Part shown: positions 1-8,287 of the stretch, in pieces
Layout of the letters: every line of letters starts with the position of its first letter
Numbering within the stretch: the stretch's first letter is position 1
From: Maritimibacter sp.
GTDB lineage: Bacteria; Pseudomonadota; Alphaproteobacteria; Rhodobacterales; Rhodobacteraceae
Assembly: GCA_002695005.1 (NCBI GenBank)
Contig: NZNT01000017.1
Span: 1 to 64,000 of the forward strand
Direction: 5' to 3'
DNA: 64,000 bases
The notes under the pieces: generated by a model
Databases searched by the model: none
Told to the model about the DNA's origin: nothing
What the model saw: only the letters and a program-made list of their open reading frames with translations
Program-made: the position numbers and the translations under genes

Positions 1-156
1 GGCGTGACCCGGTTCCTGGGCGAGGACAACATCCACCCGCACAAGACCGAGGCCATCGCCGAGGCGGTCCACCGCGCCGAAGACGACATCTGCGCGACCT
101 GCACCCTGCGGGTGTTCAAGGAATGTGCCGGCAAGCCCGGCCCGGACAAGGGCTGA
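1..156 (+). CDS. C-terminal end of a probable SulP-family anion transporter (partial)
   Basis: The frame is open from the first base and stops with TGA at 154-156, leaving 51 residues. The segment reads like the end of a STAS domain (FLGEDNIHPH) followed by a cysteine-bearing tail (DICATCTLRVFKECA). SulP-type inorganic anion transporters often end with a STAS domain and a short Cys-rich tail of this sort. The N-terminal membrane domain lies outside the window, so the family assignment is tentative and the transported anion cannot be judged. It runs toward the convergent gene that ends at 224; the 67 bases between them show no clear feature. Confidence 0.5.
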   Translation, partial: GVTRFLGEDNIHPHKTEAIAEAVHRAEDDICATCTLRVFKECAGKPGPDKG

Positions 157-223
157 CGCGCGGTGCCGGAGGCGTCGCCCGCCACGGCCCCGGTGATGAT
201 GGCGGGCTTGCCTGCGAAGCGGG

Positions 224-1174
224 TCAGTCGGCCGCGCCTGTCCGGGTGAGGTACTCATGCGCCAAGCGCCGCGTGGTGGCGATGAACCGCGCGTTGCGGG
301 CGGTCGCGCCGTCTTCCTCCAGCCGCGTCGCGATCCAGCCGACATAGGTGGCGGCGCGTAGGACGAGGAACAGGTCGAGCGCATCTGTGTCGAGGGGGCG
401 CAGGGCACGGTAGCCGTCGAGAAGCGCGGTTTTCAGCGCGTCATACTCCGGCGCGTCCATGTTCTTGAGCAGCGTGGTCGCCACGTCGAACAGGCGAAAC
501 CCGAAGCCCGCGTCGTCGAAGTCGATAAGCTGGATCCTGTCGCCGTCCACCATGATGTTCTCGCGCACGATGTCGGCATGGATCAGGCCGTAATCGAGGC
601 CGGGCGCACGCCGGGCGAGGTCCGCGCCCGCCACGTCGCGCAGCCGGGTGAACAGGGCGCGGTCCTCCGCGTCGAGCGTGGGGTTGTCCCAGAACCGGCC
701 CCAGACCGGCAAATCGCCCACCAGCCCCGCGTGGTCCCAGGCGCAGCGCGTGAAATGGGCGGGCGGGGTCCAGTCGTCCAGCGCGGCATGGAGCCGGGCC
801 ATATCGCGCCCGATGAGGTTGAACAGCGCAACCGTGTGCGTGGGGTCGAGCGGAGTATCGCTTTTGCCCAGCGGGGCACCGGAGAGCCAGCCGAGCATGT
901 CGATCTGCACCCCGTCGACGACATGGACGACATCGCCGGAGGCCGAGGGGATCGGGGCGGGCACATGCAGGCCCGCCTGTCGCGCGGCCTCCATCATTTC
1001 GAGTTCCGAGATCAGCTCGTCGTCGGAGCGATAGCCCGCGCGGTGGAGGCGGAGGGCATAGGTCGCGCCCGCGTGGCGGACCTGATGCACCGCGTTCTCT
1101 CGCGCGGCGAACAGCCGGTGTTCGGCCCCCGCCATGCCCCAGAGCGTCAGCGCGGCTTCGACCGTCCCGCTCAT
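224..1174 (-). CDS. APH-type phosphotransferase (hydroxylysine/homoserine kinase-like)
   Basis: 316 residues, the usual size for APH-fold small-molecule kinases. The Brenner catalytic loop is intact (LIHADIVRENI, i.e. HxDxxxxN) and is followed by the metal-binding LIDFDDAGFG. The start codon overlaps the stop of the upstream class III PLP enzyme by ATGA, so the two are translationally coupled. In eukaryotes and many bacteria an APH kinase is paired or fused with a class III phospho-lyase that handles phosphorylated 5-hydroxylysine or phosphoethanolamine. By analogy this kinase may phosphorylate an amino alcohol for the partner enzyme. An antibiotic kinase role is unlikely given the pairing. 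The fold is clear; the substrate is inferred. Confidence 0.8.
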   Translation of the reverse strand: MSGTVEAALTLWGMAGAEHRLFAARENAVHQVRHAGATYALRLHRAGYRSDDELISELEMMEAARQAGLHVPAPIPSASGDVVHVVDGVQIDMLGWLSGAPLGKSDTPLDPTHTVALFNLIGRDMARLHAALDDWTPPAHFTRCAWDHAGLVGDLPVWGRFWDNPTLDAEDRALFTRLRDVAGADLARRAPGLDYGLIHADIVRENIMVDGDRIQLIDFDDAGFGFRLFDVATTLLKNMDAPEYDALKTALLDGYRALRPLDTDALDLFLVLRAATYVGWIATRLEEDGATARNARFIATTRRLAHEYLTRTGAAD

Positions 1175-2457
1175 GACAGCGGCGTGTCCCTGAGCACGGT
1201 GTCGAGCGCGTCGAAAAGCATGTCGGCATTGTCGATGGAAAACACCATCGGCGGCCTGATCTTGAGCGCGTTCTTGTGGCGGCCCAGCTTGGACAGGATG
1301 AACCCCTCGTGGCGCATCGCGTTGATGAGCCGGTCGGTATAGGCGCTGGCGGGCGACTTGGTGGCGCGGTCCGTCACCATCTCGGCCCCGAAGATCAGGC
1401 CCGATCCGCGCACGTCCCCGATCACCTCGTACCGGTCCATCAGGTCGCGCAGCCGGGTCTGGGCATGGTCGCCCACGACGCGCGCGTTCTCGACCAGCGC
1501 CCGCTCCTGGATTTCACGCAGCACGGCGAGGGCGGCGGCGGCGCTGACGGGATTGCCGCCGAAGGTGTTGAAATAGCGGTAGCCGGAGCGGAAGGCGGCC
1601 ATCGTGTCGCCGGTCGTCACCACGCCGCCGACAGGGTGGCCGTTCGCCATCGGTTTGCCGATGGTCATGATGTCGGGCACGACGCCCATCTTCTCATGCG
1701 CCCACAGGTGCGTGCCGGTGCGTCCGAACCCCGACTGCACCTCGTCACAGATCAGAAACCCTCCCGCCTTGTGCACCACGTCGGCGGTGGGTTTCAGCCA
1801 GCCGTCGGGGTGGTGCGGGAAGCCTTCGTTCAGGAAGTAGGGGCAGATGACGAGCGCGGCGAAGCCGGTGCCGTCCGCTTCGAGCGCCGCGATCTGCGCG
1901 GCCACGGCGGTGGCGAAACCGGTGCCGTCCGGGTCCGGGGTGCGGTAGCTGTCGGGCGCGTCGACGAAGCGGAAATACTGGTCGAGGCCGAAGCCCACGG
2001 TGGGCACGTTGGATTTGCTCAACTGGCTCACCAGCGCCGTGTTGCCGTGATAGGTCGCGTCGGTCGCGATGACCCCGCGCTTTCCCGTCACGGCTTCGGC
2101 CATGCGCAGGGCGACATCGTTCGCCTCGGACCCGGTGCAGGTCATCAGGAGGGTGTCGAGGCTGTCGTCCAGCGTCGCGGTCAGCGCCTCGGCATAGTCG
2201 AGGATGCCGTCGTGAAGATACCGGGTGTGCGTGTTGAGCGTCGCGGCCTGCGTCGCGATGGCCTCGACCACGCGCGGGTTGCAGTGACCGACCACGGGCA
2301 CGTTGTTGTAGCAGTCCAGATACCGCCGCCCGTCCGCGTCCCACAGCCAGACCCCCTCGCCTTTCACGAAATGGACGGGGTCGTCGTAGAAGGTCGAGAC
2401 GTTCGGACCGAGGAGCCGTTTGCGGTCGGCGATCAGGTCGGCCTTTGTGCGTGTCAT
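1171..2457 (-). CDS. Class III PLP-dependent aminotransferase / possible phospho-lyase
   Basis: 428 residues, full length for the class III fold-type I family. Visible motifs are the cofactor-binding TCTGSEANDVALRMAE near residues 110-125, the DEVQSGFGRTG motif, and the Schiff-base lysine in TIGKPMANGHPVGG. The gene is first in a two-gene operon with the APH kinase and lies just downstream, on the same strand, of an IclR gene. It resembles the bacterial relatives of ethanolamine-phosphate and phosphohydroxylysine phospho-lyases, which use this fold for beta-elimination rather than transamination. An ordinary omega-transaminase is the main alternative. The adjacent kinase is the reason to prefer a phospho-lyase. 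Confidence 0.85.
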   Translation of the reverse strand: MTRTKADLIADRKRLLGPNVSTFYDDPVHFVKGEGVWLWDADGRRYLDCYNNVPVVGHCNPRVVEAIATQAATLNTHTRYLHDGILDYAEALTATLDDSLDTLLMTCTGSEANDVALRMAEAVTGKRGVIATDATYHGNTALVSQLSKSNVPTVGFGLDQYFRFVDAPDSYRTPDPDGTGFATAVAAQIAALEADGTGFAALVICPYFLNEGFPHHPDGWLKPTADVVHKAGGFLICDEVQSGFGRTGTHLWAHEKMGVVPDIMTIGKPMANGHPVGGVVTTGDTMAAFRSGYRYFNTFGGNPVSAAAALAVLREIQERALVENARVVGDHAQTRLRDLMDRYEVIGDVRGSGLIFGAEMVTDRATKSPASAYTDRLINAMRHEGFILSKLGRHKNALKIRPPMVFSIDNADMLFDALDTVLRDTPLS

Positions 2458-2490
2458 CGGGTCAGTCTCCTGGTGTGGCGTGGGTCCGCG

Positions 2491-3261
2491 TCAGCCTGTC
2501 GGAAAGTTGGGGGGCAGGTCGCCGCCGAGCGATCGGGTCACCGCCGCGCAGCCGCGCCGCAACTCCCGGATAATGTCGTCGCGCAGGTCGTCGGTCATCC
2601 GGGCCTTGGGCACCGGCACGGCGATGGTGCCGATGGCGACCGCGTCCGGACCGAAGAAGGGCATCCCGTAGGACTGGATGTCGCTGGTGAACGTCTGGTC
2701 GGCGAAACTGTAGCCCTGTTCGCGCGTCCTGCGCACCAGATGCAGCAGGTCGGACTTGGCGATGACCGTGTTGGGCGCATAGGACAGACGGTCCTGCGCG
2801 ATGGCGTAGTCTGTCGCGTCCTCCGGCCCGAAGGCGAGGATGGCGAGGCCCGAGGCGGTTGCGTGCAGCGGCAGCATTTCGGAGTCGTCGAAGATGACCC
2901 GCGTGCCGTGAACCTTGGGGTCGGCGTGGCAGACGGTGGACATCATGTCGCCCTGGAGAAGCGCGGCGTGGACCAGTTCGCCGAGGCGCGTGGCCATGTC
3001 GTCGACCACCGGGCCCAGCACGCTGCGCATCGGAAAGCTGCGTTCGCGCACGGCGGCGAGCCGGAGGATCGCGGGGCCGAGCCGGTATTTGCGGGTCGCG
3101 GGGTTCTGTTCGAGGAAGCCGTTTTCCTCCAGCTCGACAAGGTGGCGGCGCACGGTCGCCTTGTCGGCCTGGGACAGGCGCACGAACTTCGCCAGCCCGA
3201 TTTCGGCGTCTTCGGACGAAAAGTGATTGAGCAGGCCCAGTGCCTTGGTGATCGTCCCCAT
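2491..3261 (-). CDS. IclR-family transcriptional regulator (copy 1)
   Basis: 256 residues from the chosen ATG, which has a GGGGAG ribosome site upstream. An in-frame extension of 54 residues is possible but would read through the promoter, and the paralogue at 61034-61810 begins with the same MGTITKAL. The N-terminal winged helix includes DKATVRRHLVELEENGFLEQ; the C-terminal effector domain follows from about residue 75. It lies between the class III enzyme operon and the divergent TRAP operon and so probably controls one or both. An inverted repeat at 3345-3363 is a candidate operator. The effector is unknown. Confidence 0.9.
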   Translation of the reverse strand: MGTITKALGLLNHFSSEDAEIGLAKFVRLSQADKATVRRHLVELEENGFLEQNPATRKYRLGPAILRLAAVRERSFPMRSVLGPVVDDMATRLGELVHAALLQGDMMSTVCHADPKVHGTRVIFDDSEMLPLHATASGLAILAFGPEDATDYAIAQDRLSYAPNTVIAKSDLLHLVRRTREQGYSFADQTFTSDIQSYGMPFFGPDAVAIGTIAVPVPKARMTDDLRDDIIRELRRGCAAVTRSLGGDLPPNFPTG

Positions 3262-3665
3262 CGGGGTCTCCCCTCGCGGTGCGCGTCGTTCGACAGGCCC
3301 GTGGTGGCAGGTTCGCCGCGCGGGGGCAATGTTTTTGACTACATAGTGTCGAATAATGACACTCTTCGATCCGTCAATGTCCTTGCGCAAGTGCCATTGC
3401 ATACTTTTAAAGTTATATTGCATATTGACTTGGCCTTCACCTTACACAAGGATCAGGACCAGTACGATTTGCAGACCCGGGCCATCCCGGTGTCCGACAG
3501 GAACCAATAAGGGGACCACGTCCGGCAGGCCCGCACCGCGCGCCGATCGGACCGGGGGGAGCGAAAAACCGGGGCCACAGTCGGGCGACAACTTCGGACG
3601 CGCATACAAGGCGAGCTGTGTTTCGGCACGTTTTTGGCGCAGATCAGATTTTCAGGGAGGAAAGA
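3262..3665. promoter_or_regulatory. Divergent promoter region between iclR copy 1 and the TRAP operon
   Basis: About 400 bases without a gene separate the two divergent units. The region is AT-richer than its surroundings around 3330-3430, contains the inverted repeat described separately, and ends with the strong GGGAGG ribosome site of the TRAP receptor. I see no further convincing ORF or RNA. Confidence 0.7.
3345..3363. promoter_or_regulatory. Inverted repeat, candidate IclR operator
   Basis: AGTGTC and GACACT form perfect 6-base arms around a 7-base AT-rich centre (GAATAAT). The site lies 84 bases upstream of the iclR start and about 300 upstream of the TRAP receptor. Size and symmetry fit a dimeric regulator site; assignment to the adjacent IclR protein is by position only. 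Confidence 0.5.
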
Positions 3666-4835
3666 ATGAAGATGAACGTAGAAACTCCGGCGCTCTCAGG
3701 CCTGTCGCGGCTTGCGCTCGCCACCGTCATGCTGGGCTCGGTCGCAGCCGCACCGGCCGTGGCTCAGACCCTGCGCCATGCCGTGGGCCTGCCGGAAACC
3801 AGCTATAACTACGATGCCGCTGTCGCGTTCGGCGAAGCGATCGAGGAGAACACCGATCTTGAGATGAAGGTGTTCGCCCTTTCGCTGCTCAGCCTGAACG
3901 AGATTTCGGGCGGTGTGCGTGACGGTCTGGCCGATACCGGCTTTACCCTGTTCCCGTATTTCCCGGCGGAATATTCCGAGATGAACCTGCCGGCCGACCT
4001 GTCGCTTCTGGCGATTTCGGACCCGGATACCAAGTGGCCCGGCCCGGCGGTCATCGGCGCGTCGATGGAATACATCATGCTGAACTGCACCGACTGCCAG
4101 GAGCAGTTGAAGGGCCTGAACGCGGTCTACCTGAACGGTGCCGCGGCCGTGGAATACGGTATGGTCTGCAACAAGCCGGTGACATCGATCGCTGATCTTG
4201 AAGGTCTGAAGGTGCGCACCGGCGCCGCCGACCAGGGCCGGTTCGCCGATTACTTCGGTGCCGTGCGCGTCGCGCTGTCGGGCAACGAAATCTACGACGC
4301 GCTCAGCACGGGCAACGTGGATTGTTCGTTCAACCAGGGTGAGAACCTTGTCGGCCTGCGCTACATCGAGATCGCCGACCACTTCAATCCTGCGATCATG
4401 GGCAGCATGTTCGCCGGTCTCGCCACCACCATGAACCGCGACACCTGGCAGGATATGTCGGAAGAGAACCGCCGTGGCATCCTGACCGCCGCCGCTGTTC
4501 AGCCGATCGTCAGCTGGATCCTGAACAAGGAGCGCAACATCTCGGCCGTCGAAGAGTTCCGTGCCGCCGGCAAGAACGTCTACGACATCTCGGCCGAGGA
4601 TCAGGCAAAGATCGCCGAATTCATCGCGCAGGATCTCGACGTGGTGCGGGCCGAGTACAACGAGAAGTACGGGCTTGAGGACGTCGACGGCAAGATCGAG
4701 ACGATCACGGCCCTGATCGAGAAGTGGAAGGGTCTGACCAACGAGATCGACGTGATGGAGCAGGAGCCGTTCATCCAGCTCTACCTCGACGAAATCATGT
4801 CGAAGGTCGATGTCTCTACCTACGGCATGGATTGA
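3666..4835 (+). CDS. dctP: TRAP transporter periplasmic receptor (DctP family)
   Basis: 389 residues from the ATG preceded by GGGAGG. Residues 1-34 form a Sec signal peptide: a basic start, the hydrophobic run LALATVMLGSVAAAP, and a likely cut after AVAQ. The mature part shows the DctP pattern, including the conserved region around GLKVRTGAADQGRFADYFGA that carries the arginine which usually binds the substrate carboxylate. It heads the dctP-dctQ-dctM operon. DctP proteins deliver organic acids to a Na+-driven QM permease. The substrate is not predictable; the surrounding catabolic genes suggest an organic acid. Confidence 0.92.
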   Translation: MKMNVETPALSGLSRLALATVMLGSVAAAPAVAQTLRHAVGLPETSYNYDAAVAFGEAIEENTDLEMKVFALSLLSLNEISGGVRDGLADTGFTLFPYFPAEYSEMNLPADLSLLAISDPDTKWPGPAVIGASMEYIMLNCTDCQEQLKGLNAVYLNGAAAVEYGMVCNKPVTSIADLEGLKVRTGAADQGRFADYFGAVRVALSGNEIYDALSTGNVDCSFNQGENLVGLRYIEIADHFNPAIMGSMFAGLATTMNRDTWQDMSEENRRGILTAAAVQPIVSWILNKERNISAVEEFRAAGKNVYDISAEDQAKIAEFIAQDLDVVRAEYNEKYGLEDVDGKIETITALIEKWKGLTNEIDVMEQEPFIQLYLDEIMSKVDVSTYGMD

Positions 4836-4842
4836 TCTGACA

Positions 4843-4869
4843 GGGCGGGCGCCGGATCGGGGCCCGCCC
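4843..4869 (+). terminator. Hairpin between TRAP receptor and permease genes
   Basis: GGGCGGGC (4843-4850) and GCCCGCCC (4862-4869) are perfect 8-base inverted arms with an 11-base loop, starting 8 bases after the receptor stop. There is no T tract, so it more likely stabilises the receptor mRNA or partly attenuates read-through than ends transcription fully. Equivalent hairpins follow the receptor genes of the other two transporters. Confidence 0.6.
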
Positions 4870-4968
4870 GCGTAACGCCGAAAGGGTCGCCATGTGCGGC
4901 CCTTTCAACAGCAAACCCAGAACATGCCCCGACCGCATGACGGCACGGGGCGGAGGCGAGCCGGCAAG

Positions 4969-5520
4969 ATGAAACCCGTGCTGAAAGTCGTCGACGCCAT
5001 CACGATGGTCCTGAGTGTTCTGGCCGCCTGTGCGGTCGTCATCATGATGGTCCAGGTCACGCTCGATGTGGTGATGGGGTTGCTCTTCAACAAACCGCTC
5101 CCCGCGACCCTGACGCTGGTCGCGAAATATTACATGCCGATGGTGACGTTCCTGCCGCTCGTCTATGTTGAGCGGCTGAACCAGCATGTCGCTGCGGACG
5201 TGGTGACCCAGTTCCTGCCCCTTGGGGGACAGCGGCACATGGCGGGTTGGATATTCCTGTTCAGTGCGGCGGTCTGTGCGATGCTGACATATGCGACCTG
5301 GTTCGAAGCGGTCGACAAGTTCCAGACCGGTTCCTTCGCGATGGAGCGCAACATGAAGATTCCGATCTGGCCGGTGCGCTTTGCGGCCCCGGCGGGCTAT
5401 GCGCTCATCACAATGCTGCTCGTTCTCAAGTTCGTCGCCTACATCACGCGTAGCACCGCGTTCGACGACAAGCGGCATCCGTTTCCGGGCTTCGCCGATA
5501 CGGGGAGCAAAGACACATGA
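4969..5520 (+). CDS. dctQ: TRAP transporter small permease (DctQ family)
   Basis: 183 residues from the ATG at 4969. An upstream ATG at 4894 would add a hydrophilic stretch with no membrane character, and GGAGG lies closer to the chosen start. Four membrane segments are visible, beginning with ITMVLSVLAACAVVIMMVQV and ending with YALITMLLVLKFVAYI, as expected for the Q subunit. The stop overlaps the dctM start by ATGA. DctQ pairs with DctM in the inner membrane and docks the receptor. Confidence 0.88.
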   Translation: MKPVLKVVDAITMVLSVLAACAVVIMMVQVTLDVVMGLLFNKPLPATLTLVAKYYMPMVTFLPLVYVERLNQHVAADVVTQFLPLGGQRHMAGWIFLFSAAVCAMLTYATWFEAVDKFQTGSFAMERNMKIPIWPVRFAAPAGYALITMLLVLKFVAYITRSTAFDDKRHPFPGFADTGSKDT

Positions 5521-6821
5521 GCGACGTTGAAATTGGTCTGGCCGGGATCGCGATCCTTCTGGCCCTGATCGCCATGCGCGTGCCGATCGCGATCGCGCTG
5601 TTTTCGGTGCCGTTCGTGGGCATCTATGCCCTGTATGGCTGGCGCCCGGCCTTTGGTGCGCTGAAGGTCATCCCCTATGACTTTGCGGCGAGCTGGGAGT
5701 TGAGCTCGATCCCGATGTTCCTGCTCATGGGGTATCTCGCCTATCACTCGGGCATTACCGCGGGCTTGTTCGATGCGGCGCGGGTGTGGCTTGCCCGATT
5801 GCCGGGCGGGCTTGCGGTCGCCAGTATCTTTGGCGCGTCCGGGTTCGCGGCGGTCACCGGGTCGTCGGTCGCCACGGCGGCGGCGATGGGCCGGATCGCG
5901 GTGCCCGAAATGCTCAAGCACGGATACGATCCGCGTCTGGCCACCGGCACGGTTGCGGCGGCGGGCACCATCGGGGCGCTCATACCACCAAGTATCCTGC
6001 TCATCCTTTATGGCATCATCGCTGAGGTGCCGATCAACAAGCTGTTCCTGGGCGGGGCCGGGGTCGGCCTGTTCTCGGCCTTCGCCTATGTCGTTCTCGT
6101 CATCGGCTGGGCGACGTTGAAGCCCGAGGTCGCGCCGCGGTCCTATGAACAACATACGATGCGCGAGAAATTCACCGAGTTGCGCAAGGTGACGCCCGCG
6201 CTGCTGCTTGCCTTTCTCGTCTTTGGCGGGTTGTTCGCGGGGCTCTTTACCCCGACCGAGGCGGGGGCCGTCGGTGCCGCGCTTTGCGTGCTGATCGCGG
6301 CCGCGCAGCGCAAGCTGACCTGGCGCAATTTCCGGGTGTCGGTGGCCGAAAGCTTCGCCACCACCTCGGCGCTCCTGTTCATCGTGATCGGGGCCAACCT
6401 GTTGGCGCGGTTCGTGGCGCTGTCCGGTGTGGACGGCTACATCTCGGACGTGATCGCGTCGGTCAGCACCTCGACCTACCTGTTCCTTGCGGGTGTCGTG
6501 GTCATCTATCTGATCCTGGGGATGTTCCTTGAGCCCACGGGCGCGATGATCATCACCCTGCCCATCGTTCTTCCGGTTGCGGCGACGCTCGGGGTCGATG
6601 AACTCTGGTTCGGCATTTTCCTCGCCAAGCTCCTGGAGGTGGGCATGATCACACCACCGATCGGGTTGAACGTGTTCGTGTTGAACGGGGTCGTGGGGAA
6701 GGTGTCATTAGGCGAGATCTTCCGGGGCACGGCCCGGTTCATCGGGGCGGACATGGTCGTTCTCTTCCTGCTGGTGCTGGTGCCGGGGATCGTCCTCTTC
6801 CTTCCGAACCTCTTGAACTGA
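5517..6821 (+). CDS. dctM: TRAP transporter large permease (DctM family)
   Basis: 434 residues and about 12 hydrophobic segments, the typical DctM size. Family marks include the glycine- and serine-rich GASGFAAVTGSSVATAAAMG near residues 102-121, the PPSILLILYG turn, and the second-half repeat FLEPTGAMIITLPIVLPV followed by ITPPIGLNVFVLNG. These two repeats form the substrate and Na+ pathway in the known family. It is last of the three transporter genes; a 31-base gap separates it from the NmrA-like gene, which may be co-transcribed. Confidence 0.93.
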   Translation: MSDVEIGLAGIAILLALIAMRVPIAIALFSVPFVGIYALYGWRPAFGALKVIPYDFAASWELSSIPMFLLMGYLAYHSGITAGLFDAARVWLARLPGGLAVASIFGASGFAAVTGSSVATAAAMGRIAVPEMLKHGYDPRLATGTVAAAGTIGALIPPSILLILYGIIAEVPINKLFLGGAGVGLFSAFAYVVLVIGWATLKPEVAPRSYEQHTMREKFTELRKVTPALLLAFLVFGGLFAGLFTPTEAGAVGAALCVLIAAAQRKLTWRNFRVSVAESFATTSALLFIVIGANLLARFVALSGVDGYISDVIASVSTSTYLFLAGVVVIYLILGMFLEPTGAMIITLPIVLPVAATLGVDELWFGIFLAKLLEVGMITPPIGLNVFVLNGVVGKVSLGEIFRGTARFIGADMVVLFLLVLVPGIVLFLPNLLN

Positions 6822-6852
6822 GCCGCGCCTGCGGGCGCGAAAGGAGACCGAC

Positions 6853-7764
6853 ATGAAAATCGCCGTGTTTTCAGCGACCGGGGATCAGGGCATCGCGCAG
6901 GTGCGCGAAGCGGCGGCGCAGGGGCACGACGTCACGGCAATCTCGCGCAATCCGACGCGCGCGGACCTGCGTGACGGGGTGACGCCGCTGGCCGCCGATT
7001 ACGGCGATCACGACAGTCTGCGCGCGGCGATGGACGGGGCCGAGGCCGTGCTTCTGAACCTGCCTTCCACCTCGTTCCAGGCGGCCGAGCCGCAGATCGA
7101 GGCGGTGCGGGTGATCGCGAAAGCTGCCGCCGCCTCGCCCACGCTCAGGACACTGGTGTTCAACACCAGTATGCCGGTGCCCGACGAACGCATGGGCATC
7201 GCGGCACAGGACGCGCGGCTTGAGATGCGGGAGATTCTGCTGGCCTCCGGCGCGCCGGTCGTGGTCATTCAGCCGGTCGTCTATATCGACAACCTGCTCA
7301 AGGCCTGGGCCTGGCCCGAGATCGACCGCGAAAACCTGATCCACTACCCGCATGAGGAAACGCTCGACGTCTGCTGGATCTGTCACGCCGACCTCGCCAA
7401 GCTGATGGTCGCCGCCGCCGAGCGCCCGCACCTTGCGGGCCGGGTCTTCGCCGTCGGCGGGCCCGAGGCGATCCGCGGCCCCGACCTTGCCCGCAGGCTG
7501 GGCGCGGTGTGGAACCGGCCCCTGCGGTTTCAGACGATGCCGGTGGCGACCTGTGGTGAGGTGATGGCCTCAGTGTTCAAGAGCACCGCCTCGCTCGACA
7601 GCGCCACATTGGCGCGCGAGATGACGCTGAAATACACATGGTATAACGACCCCGAGGATCGGCCCTTTTATGTCGACATGGGTCCGGTGCTGGCCGAGCT
7701 TCCGGTCGAACTCACTTCGCTCGAGGACTGGGCCGCGCGGCAGGTCTTGCCCGAAACCGCCTGA
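6853..7764 (+). CDS. NmrA-like NAD(P)-binding oxidoreductase or regulator
   Basis: 303 residues with an N-terminal Rossmann fold (AVFSATGDQGIAQVREAA, a variant of GxxGxxG) and the RNPT segment that in NmrA and quinone-oxidoreductase-2 relatives contacts the NADP phosphate. There is no SDR YxxxK in the usual place, so it belongs to the atypical group that includes sensors and isoflavone-reductase-like enzymes. A ribosome site AAAGGAG lies 8 bases before the start. It follows the TRAP operon in the same direction. The reaction is unknown. Confidence 0.75.
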   Translation: MKIAVFSATGDQGIAQVREAAAQGHDVTAISRNPTRADLRDGVTPLAADYGDHDSLRAAMDGAEAVLLNLPSTSFQAAEPQIEAVRVIAKAAAASPTLRTLVFNTSMPVPDERMGIAAQDARLEMREILLASGAPVVVIQPVVYIDNLLKAWAWPEIDRENLIHYPHEETLDVCWICHADLAKLMVAAAERPHLAGRVFAVGGPEAIRGPDLARRLGAVWNRPLRFQTMPVATCGEVMASVFKSTASLDSATLAREMTLKYTWYNDPEDRPFYVDMGPVLAELPVELTSLEDWAARQVLPETA

Positions 7765-7797
7765 TGCGCGGCGCGGGTGCCCTGTCCGGCCTTGCGC

Positions 7798-8190
7798 TCA
7801 TCGGGCCTCGCGCACCCGGAACGCGCGGTGCGCAAAGCGCCATGTGCCGCCCTCGTAGCGAAACAGGTCGTCATATTCCCCGAACTGGGTGCGCGCCTCG
7901 CCCCCGGTCGTCGTCAGATACTCGACGGTATAGACCCGCGCCGTCGCCGCATCGCCCGACACCTCGACCCGCCCGAGGTGGGAAAAGAAATGCACGGCGG
8001 CATAGCCCGCCATCGCCGTTTCCCATGCCGACAGGATCGCGGGCGCGCCTGCAATCTCGCGGTCCCGGATCGACCAGAGCGCATCCTGCGTCCAGCAGTC
8101 GATCCACGCCGCCCCGTCGCGCCGGTTCACCGCGTCGCCATAGGCCGCGATGCGTTCGAGAATGGCGAGCTTGGCTGTCGTGTCGTCCAT
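7798..8190 (-). CDS. NTF2/SnoaL-like protein
   Basis: 130 residues from the ATG preceded by AGGAAAGG. The sequence has the cone-shaped NTF2 fold pattern: the N-terminal helix AILERIAAYGDAVNRRD, then IDCWTQDALWSI, and a C-terminal sheet containing the paired FRYEGGTWRFAHRAF. Such proteins are isomerases, dehydratases or the small subunits of ring oxygenases. Two other members lie in this window (19221-19607 and 53684-54241). It is transcribed away from the TIM-barrel operon across a 97-base divergent promoter. No specific reaction can be assigned. Confidence 0.72.
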   Translation of the reverse strand: MDDTTAKLAILERIAAYGDAVNRRDGAAWIDCWTQDALWSIRDREIAGAPAILSAWETAMAGYAAVHFFSHLGRVEVSGDAATARVYTVEYLTTTGGEARTQFGEYDDLFRYEGGTWRFAHRAFRVREAR

Positions 8191-8287
8191 GTCGTGACCT
8201 TTCCTGTGCGCATGTCGCGGGCGACCGTATGCGAGAAACCCCTGGCGAGTATACCCGTGAACCCGCCCCGAAAAAGGACCATCCCGC
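8191..8287. promoter_or_regulatory. Divergent promoter with a GTATAC box (8249-8254)
   Basis: This 97-base gap separates the NTF2-like gene from the five-gene ligase operon. It contains GAGTATACCCG, a member of the GTATAC motif that recurs upstream of many operons in the window, 34 bases before the start at 8288, plus a related CCGTATGCGAG near 8225. These may be operators of the GntR regulator or part of a -10 element. Confidence 0.5.

Noticed and set aside
1276-3510. Very long open frame on the plus strand opposite the aminotransferase and IclR genes
   Set aside because: High GC keeps antisense frames open; composition is shadow-like (rich in R, G, V, H) and the opposite strand holds clear families.
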